From contig MU647578.1 in the NCBI GenBank assembly GCA_026770585.1, positions 68,454-80,029 of the forward strand: 11,576 nt of DNA. Direction: 5' to 3'. How positions within the stretch are numbered: position 1 is the first letter of the stretch; each line of letters opens with the position of its first letter. This DNA comes from Baffinella frigidus. Lineage: Eukaryota > Cryptophyceae > Cryptomonadales > Baffinellaceae. Positions 6,600 through 11,576 of the stretch are shown here, one piece after another. The notes under the pieces are model-generated. The model was given only the letters and a program-made list of their open reading frames with translations, was not told the DNA's origin and made no database searches. The position numbers were made by a program, and so were the translations under genes.

Positions 6600-6895
6600 C
6601 GCACGGGGGCTAACCTTACTATTTTTGGGACGCAGTCTAAAGTTGTCGCCCAGTTGTTGACTTTTCAAGAACCGTTGAAAGGAGGTCGCCCAGTTGATGG
6701 CGGAGCCACCATCTCGCATCGGACGGCCGCCGTCCCTGCGAAGGCGCCCGGCGTTGCCCGGCTTGGGGGCTAACTTTCCATTTCCCCTCCGCCTCCCTAC
6801 ACGAGGCTGCCCTCGTGAACAGATTCCTAAGTCAATTACTGGATTATCGCCCAGGAAACACGCCAAAAGTCAGCAACTGATCACGTTTCCCATCG
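6600..6895. other. Intronic stretch without a supported gene
   Basis: Mostly unique sequence with TCGCCCAGTTG repeated at 6647 and 6687. Open frames exist on both strands, but none has splice context or a recognisable motif. Confidence 0.5.
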
Positions 6896-6930
6896 CGTTT
6901 CGGCAGCGCTCGACACACGGCTCCGCGCAG

Positions 6931-7046
6931 CGCTCGCGCGCGCCCTCCGCCTCCCCCCCTCCGCGATCCCGCGCGCGGGCGCGGGGCTCGCCGCGTCGGA
7001 GGTCACGTGGCGGGGCGCGCTCGGCGCCATCGTCGAGGCGGAGCTG
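6931..7046 (+). CDS. Exon F of candidate gene, copy 1
   Basis: This is a 116-nt island, phase 1 to phase 0. The opening CG completes an Ala codon after exon E, then the frame reads LARALRLPPSAIPRAGAGLA and ASEVTWRGALGAIVEAEL. The acceptor GGCTCCGCGCAG lies inside the GGCTCCGCGCAGCGC motif of the 85-bp minisatellite; the donor is CTG|GTACCA. The latter part is a plausible amphipathic helix (ALGAIVEAEL). No family was recognised. Two more copies follow at 7335 and 7602, and copy 3 has a better donor (GTAAGA), so copy 3 could supply the real 3' end. Confidence 0.5.
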
Positions 7047-7060
7047 GTACCATCCACGTA

Positions 7061-7240
7061 CTACTGGAAAGCCCCAGGGGAAGTTTCAAAAAGTAGCGGA
7101 CACTCTGGTGTCCGCTACTTTGGAGCCATTTTACCCTCAAAAGGCAATTTTTGCCCCAAGGACGTGACTAAAATTCGTCAAAAGGCAACAATAGTGTCGT
7201 GTCCAGAGAAATTGAAACTTCACCTGTGGCTTTCCAGTAG
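7061..7240. mobile_element. 180-bp TA-flanked TIR element
   Basis: 28-bp inverted ends starting CTACTGGAAAGCCCCAGGGG with two mismatches. TA is directly outside both ends (7059-7060 and 7241-7242). It contains a perfect 14-bp-stem hairpin at 7090-7121 (AAAGTAGCGGACAC, loop TCTG). It separates exon F copies 1 and 2. No transposase. Confidence 0.8.
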
Positions 7241-7334
7241 TAGCAGCCACCGCGGTCTTCACGGATGCAGTCCGTTTAAACGATTTGTGCTAGAATCTTG
7301 TCCGTTGGTGTGGATTCCAACCGGAATTTTCCCT

Positions 7335-7431
7335 TCCGCCCTCCACCTCCCCCCCTTCCGCGATGCCGCGCGCGGGCGCGTCGGAGGTCACGTGGCGGGG
7401 CGCGCCCGGCGCCATCGTCGAGGCGGAGCTG
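7335..7431 (+). CDS. Exon F copy 2, internally deleted
   Basis: This matches copy 1 from the pyrimidine-rich PPSA region on. It reads MPRAGASEVTWRGAPGAIVE then AEL before GTACCA. A 12-nt deletion removes the GLAA codons and keeps the frame; Leu is changed to Pro in RGAPGA. No acceptor like that of copy 1 is visible, so it is probably a non-functional duplicate or an extra exon. Confidence 0.4.
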
Positions 7432-7500
7432 GTACCACTCGAGGCTGACCGTGACCCTTTTCTTAAATGTTGGTGCTGCGCTCGCGTCCTGGATTTGCAC

Positions 7501-7597
7501 GGGGCAAGTCACGTGCCCCACGCTTAAACCGTGGGTAACGTGACCAATTCCCCTACAAATTTCATATCCCGCGCGCGTAATATACGCGCGGGATATA
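7501..7597. repeat. Two hairpins before exon F copy 3
   Basis: GTCACGTGCCCCACG is mirrored by CGTGGGTAACGTGAC (about 7507-7543), and ATATCCCGCGCG by CGCGCGGGATAT (about 7564-7597). Confidence 0.6.
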
Positions 7598-7601
7598 CAA
7601 T

Positions 7602-7675
7602 TTGCGGGGGCGGGGCTCGCCGCGTCGGAGGTCACGTGGCGGGGGGCGCTCGGCGCCATCGTCGAGGCAGAGCTG
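7602..7675 (+). CDS. Exon F copy 3, best donor
   Basis: This reads GAGLAASEVTWRGALGAIVE then AEL and is followed by GTAAGA, the most consensus-like donor of the three copies. The peptide is identical to copy 1 over this stretch, while bases differ at third positions (GGG for GGC, GCA for GCG), as expected if the protein sequence was under constraint. Its 5' side runs into an AT-centred hairpin (7564-7597), and no acceptor was found. Confidence 0.45.
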
Positions 7676-7719
7676 GTAAGACTTAGTTTCATCACATACT
7701 TGATTATATTTCGCAAGCT

Positions 7720-7838
7720 GCCCATCTAAAATATTTCTGGTACAAAACCAGGGATTTCTGAGCTGGTACCATCTTGTCCCAGCACAGAATAGATTATACG
7801 TCCATCTAAAATATTCCCAGTACAAAACCAGGGATTTT
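7720..7838 (+). repeat. CCATCTAAAATATT direct repeat
   Basis: CCATCTAAAATATTTCTGGT then ACAAAACCAGGGATTT at about 7720 recurs with few changes at about 7802. Between them GAGCTGGTACCATC repeats the exon F donor junction. Confidence 0.65.
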
Positions 7839-8059
7839 AAACCCCTAGAAGTATAAAATGGCTCCAACGCCAAACTAAATCTGCGATAAAATCTATCCAT
7901 TCCGAGGCAGAGCTGGTTATGAGCCCCCCCCCCCCCACTCCAGCCACGCAGCGCTGACCTGTGTACCAACTTGATTGCGTCTTTCTACTCACCCCCGCTA
8001 TTAGTATTTTAGCTGGTACAAAAGGGTCGAGTCGATGCACGCAACGCACAGATTCCGTA

Positions 8060-8460
8060 CTGCAACACTCGTTTTCAATTTAGAACCACGAATCGAAATC
8101 CTGGTGACCTTCGAGTTGATGGACGCACGTCTAAAAATACCTCATACATGTAATATATGAGTTTAAAACATTTTTTTGATTTCAACGTCCGTCCCCATGC
8201 TGACGTTTGAGAATCACGATATGAGCATCGTCGTTCTATTAACAACACGTCCACCAAAAATAATCTTTTCGATCCCTGATCGTCAGCATGGGGACGGACG
8301 CGATCGATTCACGGATCAAGTGACCTTTTAAAGTTTACACATGACTCATCTGTGACCCTCGTACGAGAGCTTTTATAATACTTGTAAATGATTTAGACAG
8401 GTGTTTGGTCTACAGCCCAGCGTCGCGTGGAGCACGTGACTGTTGAATGATTTGTGGCTT
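8060..8460. repeat. AT-rich intronic region with 20-bp inverted repeat
   Basis: CGTCCGTCCCCATGCTGACG (8186-8205) is exactly mirrored at 8281-8300, enclosing 75 bp. The ends of any larger element were not found. No gene seen in this stretch. Confidence 0.6.
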
Positions 8461-8464
8461 TCCC

Positions 8465-8595
8465 TGACTCAAATCCCTACTCCCTATACCCTAAAACCTG
8501 CACTCTTAACCGTAAAATTTCAACTCTACACCCTCAACTGTGAAATCTGACCCCTAAACCCCAAACCCAAACCCTAAACCCAACCCCCAAACCCC
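8465..8595. repeat. CCCTAAA-type repeats ending at exon G acceptor
   Basis: Irregular CCCTATA, CCCTAAA, CCCCAAA and CCCAAAC units run directly into AAACCCCCGCAG at exon G, as in intron B-C. Confidence 0.7.
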
Positions 8596-8600
8596 CGCAG

Positions 8601-8700
8601 GTCGAAGCAATGCGGAAACGGGAAGCTTTCGCCACCTCCACCAAGAGGCCCCCCGGGACGTCTATCCTGGGCAGCACTCGCGGCAAGGGCCCGCCGGCAG
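8601..8700 (+). CDS. Exon G of candidate gene
   Basis: This is a 100-nt island, phase 0 to phase 1, after a textbook acceptor (AAACCCCCGCAG) that ends another CCCTAAA-like tract. It reads VEAMRKREAFATSTKRPPGT, then SILGSTRGKGPPA, plus one G. No GT follows; the best boundary is CCGGCAG|GCACGT, a GC-type donor, chosen because it leaves the phase needed by exon H. The peptide is basic and Pro/Gly-rich, probably disordered. A partial copy lies at 9047-9079. Confidence 0.45.
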
Positions 8701-8866
8701 GCACGTTCTCACCAGAGAGATTGATAATTTATTGCCAAACAACCAGCGTCAGCGCCGCACATGCTACGCATTGTGCCACTACTGTACCCCGTGTCGGCCG
8801 GTCATACGAGCATTTTCCGGATGGATTCTAACGCCACCTCTTACTCGTTCTCACCACCCTAAACTT

Positions 8867-8881
8867 CTTCTTCTTCTTCTT
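8867..8881. repeat. (CTT)n microsatellite
   Basis: Five uninterrupted CTT units within the G-H intron. Confidence 0.8.
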
Positions 8882-9046
8882 TATTCCTCTCGACAAAGAT
8901 CCTAGATGAGGCCCTTGAGCCTTGAGTGGAGTGACACAAAAGTCTATGAGCCTTACGAAACGGGCCCACCTCGGAAACGCTCAACACCCTGCACCCAACA
9001 CGTACACCACACACCCTACACCCTGAACACGTACACCGAGCACGGC

Positions 9047-9085
9047 TCCTGGGCACACGTGGCAAGGGCCCACCGGCAGGCGCGG
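9047..9085 (+). pseudogene. Partial copy of exon G end
   Basis: TCCTGGGCACACGTGGCAAG then GGCCCACCGGCAG matches the last part of exon G. It is followed immediately by GCGCGGA, the same seven bases that open exon H, and then by CCCTAAA repeats. It could be a trace of a spliced G-H junction or a chance overlap with a GC donor. Confidence 0.4.
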
Positions 9086-9086
9086 A

Positions 9087-9285
9087 ACCCTAAACCCTAA
9101 ACCCTAAACCCCGCACCCTAAACCCCGCACCCTAAACCCCGCATCCTAAACCCCGCACCCCGCACCCTAAACCCCGCACCCTAAACCCCAAACCCCAAAC
9201 CCCAAACCCCAAACCCCAAACCCCGCACTCTAAACCCTTAACCCCGCACCCCAAACCCCGCACCCTAAAACCTACCCCCACAACC
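9087..9285. repeat. CCCTAAA / CCCCAAA / CCCCGCA array
   Basis: Homogenised mixture of CCCTAAA, CCCCAAA and CCCCGCA units filling the intron between the partial exon G copy and exon H1. The Gly/Leu/Val-rich minus-strand frame here is a repeat artefact. Confidence 0.85.
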
Positions 9286-9326
9286 CACACGCACATAACC
9301 GCCTTGATGCAATCATCCGCCGACAG

Positions 9327-9554
9327 GCGCGGAGGGGGGGGGGGGGGAGGGGGCGCTCGCAAGAGAGAACGCAATACGGATGTCCTACCATAGGGTCCCA
9401 GGGATTATTCGCTTATGGGTTGTTCAGCGCCCCCCACAACCGTTGTGCCGCAAGAGAGAACGCCGTGCTCAGAAAACAGTGGGCGGGTTTCTCACGCGAC
9501 GCCAAGGGCAACCTCGAGAAGGCACCCTCGAGATTGAGCGAACCTGCAATTTGG
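9327..9554 (+). CDS. Exon H1 with a 91-bp insertion
   Basis: The acceptor CCGCCGACAG opens a frame GAEGGGGEGALARENA (9327-9372). At 9373 a 76-bp repeat element begins, followed by a second copy of CGCAAGAGAGAACGC; the frame then resumes at 9464 as VLRKQWAGFSRDAKGNLEKA and PSRLSEPAIW, ending at the strong donor TGG|GTGAGC. Removing 9373-9463 restores an uninterrupted reading; leaving it in shifts the frame (91 = 3x30+1). The poly-G run at 9334-9347 has the same length as the corresponding mixed segment of copy H2. The peptide looks like a short coiled-coil. The insertion may be removed as a non-canonical intron, or it may have killed the exon. Confidence 0.4.
9373..9448 (+). mobile_element. 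Short element inside exon H1 flanked by 15-bp direct repeats
   Basis: AATACGGATGTCCTACCATA to CAGCGCCCCCCACAACCGTT plus GTGC is nearly identical to the arms of the element at 10302-10561. CGCAAGAGAGAACGC lies on both sides (9358-9372 and 9449-9463) like a target duplication. It is a single arm rather than a full two-armed element. Confidence 0.7.
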
Positions 9555-9604
9555 GTGAGCTAAACTGAAAATCGGTAGAGCTAAACGTTTGGTTGGTTGA
9601 ACAG

Positions 9605-9676
9605 CGCAAGCGCGACGCCGAAAGCAACATCGAGATTGAGGCGGATAAGTTCCCCGTGGCTGAGTGCGGTGCCTGA
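9605..9676 (+). CDS. Exon I, possible terminal exon
   Basis: After the acceptor TTTGGTTGGTTGAACAG the frame reads RKRDAESNIEIEADKFPVAE then CGA and a TGA stop. It starts in phase 0, matching the end of H1 across a 50-nt interval (9555-9604) that begins GTGAGC and contains two CTAAAC motifs usable as branch points. The peptide is strongly charged. Relatives of its GCGACGCCGAAAGCAAC core occur inside H1 (about 9494) and at 10616, so this module was also duplicated. Family not recognised. Confidence 0.4.
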   Translation, partial: RKRDAESNIEIEADKFPVAECGA

Positions 9677-9760
9677 GTGCGGTGCCGTTCCCCGTGGCTG
9701 AGTGCGGTGGGAACGCTAGTCTTGCACGTTGTTTCGCGCTAGCCTTGCACGTTGTTCGCA
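9650..9760 (+). repeat. Short direct repeats
   Basis: GTTCCCCGTGGCTGAGTGCG is repeated at about 9650 and 9687, with GTGCGGTGCCTGAGTGCGGT between, and GCTAG.CTTGCACGTTGTT at about 9715 and 9740. Confidence 0.65.
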
Positions 9761-9860
9761 ACCTCGAAACCCCATACCCTAAAACCATACACCCTGCACT
9801 CTGCACCCCGAAACCCCAAACTCGAAGCAATGAACCCCAACCCCCAAACCCCGCTTACAG

Positions 9861-9960
9861 GCGCGGAGGGGGAGGGGTTGGAGGGGGCGCTCGCAAGAGA
9901 GAACGCCGTGCTGCGTGCGCGCCTGCGCCTGCACGGGCCTCACAACCGTTTTGCCGCCAG
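9861..9960 (+). CDS. Exon H2, alternative or duplicate copy of H
   Basis: This is a 100-nt island, phase 1 to phase 2, with acceptor CCCCGCTTACAG at the end of a CCCCAAA tract and donor GCCAG|GTTCGT. It reads AEGEGLEGALARENAVLRAR and LRLHGPHNRFAAR, matching H1 through ALARENAVLR and then differing completely. The heptad-like ALARENAVLRARLRL suggests a short coiled coil. It could follow exon G in place of H1 with the same phase, giving a different C-terminal half; no downstream exon accepting phase 2 was found. Confidence 0.45.
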
Positions 9961-10021
9961 GTTCGTTTAGGGTTTAGGGTTTAGGGTTACGAGCCCCCTG
10001 CGGGTTACGAGCCCCGCTCGC

Positions 10022-10059
10022 CCGCGCCTGCACGGGCCAAACAACCATTTTGCTGCCAG
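10022..10059 (+). pseudogene. Partial copy of exon H2 end
   Basis: CCGCGCCTGCACGGGCCAAA through CAACCATTTTGCTGCCAG|GTACCC matches the last 38 nt of H2 and its donor. The upstream part is missing; GAGCCCCGCTCG-type sequence precedes it. Confidence 0.5.
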
Positions 10060-10065
10060 GTACCC

Positions 10066-10303
10066 TATTGTAGAAATGGGCTCCGCGCGGATTTTTAGAA
10101 CGTGAGGTAAGGAGGTCAGGAACGTCAAAAAATCGATTTTTGACGAAAAATCGATTTTGTGCCATGTTACGGTTGGTTGATTCTATTTTAGGCATCTTGC
10201 TCATGCCTAGGATAGCATACAAGTTCATTTTCGACGTTTTTTCATCTCCTGACCTCATTTCCTGACCTGACCTTGAATCCGCGCGGAGCCCATTTCTACA
10301 ATA
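10066..10303. mobile_element. 238-bp TIR element (MITE-like)
   Basis: Perfect 28-bp inverted ends, TATTGTAGAAATGGGCTCCG then CGCGGATT. TA forms the outermost bases on both sides. The interior (GAGGTAAGGAGGTCAGGAACG against TCTCCTGACCTCATTTCCTG) is also partly mirrored. It starts six bases after the donor junction of the partial H2 copy. Confidence 0.85.
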
Positions 10304-10561
10304 CGGATGTCATACCATAGGGTCCCAGGGATTATTCGCTTATGGGTTATTCAGCGCCCCCTGCGACCGCTTCCCTGGCAGGGTCATGCCCGTATAAACC
10401 ACATAGCGTGCTGCGAAGGGATTCTTGGAATTGGGTGGGATATCCGTAGGAGGGTGGGGTGTGGGAGAAAGTCTTGCGAACCTGCCGGCAAAACGGTTTT
10501 GGGGGGCGCTGAATAACCCATAAGCGAATAATCCCTGGGACCCTATGGTAGGACATCCGTA
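10302..10561. mobile_element. 260-bp TIR element
   Basis: 60-bp inverted ends (10302-10361 and 10502-10561, one mismatch) starting TACGGATGTC. The first TA is shared with the last TA of the preceding element. One arm also occurs alone in exon H1. Next to the right arm, read on the minus strand, CAAAACCGTTTTGCCGGCAG resembles the end of exon H2 (CACAACCGTTTTGCCGCCAG). Confidence 0.85.
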
Positions 10562-10578
10562 GGGTACCTAAAGAGCGT

Positions 10579-10621
10579 CCCAACCAGCTGGTTGGGAACG
10601 CCCGCGTGACCGGTCACGCGG
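10579..10621. repeat. Two adjacent perfect palindromes
   Basis: CCCAACCAGCTGGTTGGG (10579-10596) and CCGCGTGACCGGTCACGCGG (10602-10621) lie five bases apart, immediately outside the preceding element. Confidence 0.85.
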
Positions 10622-10741
10622 ACGCCGAAGCCAACTGTCCGAGGTGACTGCCTTGCGTTGTACTGCGCAGCGACAGCGATGCTCTTGGCTGCGTCTCCGG
10701 CGCTAGTCGCAGTCGTCCACGCTAGTTGCCAGCGCTAGTCC

Positions 10742-10790
10742 CTCCCGAGGCGGGCTTAAGGCTCTCCTAGCCGTAAGCCCGCCTCGGGAG
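10742..10790. repeat. Strong hairpin
   Basis: A 22-bp stem with one mismatch (CTCCCGAGGCGGGCTTAAGG then CT) and a five-base loop. Part of the stem (AGGCTTACG) recurs just downstream. Possibly a small foldback element. Confidence 0.8.
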
Positions 10791-10821
10791 CAGGCTTACG
10801 TCAACATGCGGTGATGTGTCC

Positions 10822-11027
10822 CCCCACATTCCACTCGAGAATGCTAGAGGGGCCTATTTACATGTGGGGTTGTAGATATTTGCACCAGGATAAGGTATTC
10901 CAACTTCGTGACTGGCCAATATACGGCTAGTAACGTGACCAATCAACGAACGTTAGTTACTACACAAACGCCCACTTTTTAAAGCACCCTGTTTTTAATT
11001 AGGCCCCTCTAGCGTTCTCGTGTGGGG
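10822..11027. mobile_element. TIR element with GCTAGAGGGGCCTA ends
   Basis: The left end CTCGAGAATGCTAGAGGGGC is mirrored by the right end GCCCCTCTAGCGTTCTCG, with CCCCACA / TGTGGGG outside. Two further single copies of TAGGCCCCTCTAGCGTTC stand in tandem at 11225 and 11249. Confidence 0.65.
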
Positions 11028-11061
11028 CGCCTCTTTATCTGCGGGGAGGCTCCCCCGTCTC

Positions 11062-11200
11062 CCTGCAGGGTACAGGGGTACCGTAAGGGCCCTACAGGGG
11101 TACCTCGCTCATCGAATGGTGATCCGAGGGAGGGGGGGCGTTGGGCCCTACAGGGGTACCTCGCTCATAAGAAACGCCCCCCCCCCCCTAGGATCACCAT
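11062..11200. repeat. GGGCCCTACAGGGGTACC repeats and inverted repeat
   Basis: GGGCCCTACAGGGGTACCTC is repeated at 11088 and 11143. ATGGTGATCC with a G-rich run (11116-11142) is mirrored by a C-rich run with GGATCACCAT (11172-11200). The Pro-rich open frames (YRGTSLIRN) are products of this repeat. Confidence 0.7.
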
Positions 11201-11348
11201 AGGGCCCTAGGCATAGGCCTGGTGTAGGCCCCTCTAGCGTTCCTGGTGTAGGCCCCTCTAGCGTTCTCGTGTGCCTCGCTTCCTCAGCAGCTTCGCGTCC
11301 CTACCATAACTGGTTTCACCTTGAGCCTGTAGTCAGGCGCCTCGCCAG

Positions 11349-11576
<228 letters not shown>

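Larger units (their letters stand above)
605..9676 (+). other. Candidate multi-exon gene, EF-hand-like protein (5' incomplete)
   Basis: This is a gene model assembled by eye from nine coding islands on the + strand: A 605-691, B 877-983, C 1297-1356, D 2930-3014, E 4528-4657, F 6931-7046, G 8601-8700, H1 9327-9554 (with a 91-bp interruption) and I 9605-9676. Each island has an AG before it and GT (GC for G) after it. End phases 0,2,2,0,1,0,1,0 match the start phase of the next island throughout. The joined frame is 894 nt and ends in TGA. Coding islands are GC-rich with GCG/CTG/GGC codons, unlike the flanking repeats. The C-D join gives an EF-hand-like segment; the rest is unrecognised. No start codon, promoter or polyadenylation signal could be assigned. 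Copies of several exons make the choice of the functional copy uncertain, and the locus could be a decayed gene. Confidence 0.5.

Noticed and set aside
7562-7969. 135-aa minus-strand ORF
   Set aside because: It is opposite exon F copy 3 and direct repeats; no motif, and the plus strand carries the conserved peptide.
9132-9374. Gly/Leu/Val-rich minus-strand ORF
   Set aside because: It translates the CCCTAAA/CCCCAAA/CCCCGCA array; low complexity, no gene evidence.
11020-11210. Two overlapping Pro-rich ORFs
   Set aside because: They are products of the GGGCCCTACAGGGGTACC repeat and C-run; different frames are equally open.

Overview
The window is nuclear DNA of a eukaryote, most likely a protist alga. 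Several things support this: short GC-rich coding islands bounded by AG/GT splice signals, very long repeat-filled introns, many small inverted-repeat elements, and large internal tracts of degenerate plant/alga-type telomere-like repeat (CCCTAAA / TTTAGGG). There are no bacterial operons, ribosome binding sites or long ORFs. A dinoflagellate or a repeat-rich green alga would both fit; the sequence alone does not decide between them.

The long ORFs mostly come from simple repeats. Reading exon by exon, I recover a candidate single gene on the + strand. Its pieces are A (605-691), B (877-983), C (1297-1356), D (2930-3014), E (4528-4657), F (6931-7046), G (8601-8700), H1 (9327-9372 plus 9464-9554) and I (9605-9676, ending in TGA). 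Every junction keeps reading phase (0,2,2,0,1,0,1,0). The joined reading is 894 nt including the stop, with the 5' end not found. The C/D junction rebuilds an EF-hand-like helix and calcium loop (DKNGEG followed by FVTVPA), so a calcium-binding or degenerate EF-hand protein is the best guess. Later exons look helical and charged and were not recognised.

Layout: 1-600 holds telomere-like and GTTTAGT-type repeats. From 605 to 1356 are exons A-C, with intron B-C made almost wholly of CCCTAAA-like repeat. From 1357 to 2929 is an intron with a 21-bp minisatellite, foldback elements, a CT-rich tract and a broken copy of exon D. From 2930 to 5300 are exons D and E among many partial exon copies and three copies of a CCTAGG-rich foldback family. 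From 5340 to 5770 are tandem CCCTACA / CCCTGAA repeats, and from 5800 to 6900 an 85-bp minisatellite and relatives. From 6931 to 8100 are three copies of exon F and a 180-bp TA-flanked element. From 8600 to 10060 are G, H and I modules with copies. From 10066 to 11300 is a cluster of abutting inverted-repeat elements. The end is (TC)n, (CA)n and a long (TA)n.

The notable signal is that exons C to H are each accompanied, in the neighbouring introns, by decayed or truncated copies of themselves. Small TIR elements sit inside several of those copies. The locus looks like one that repeatedly copies its own exons while its introns fill with telomere-like repeats and foldback elements.
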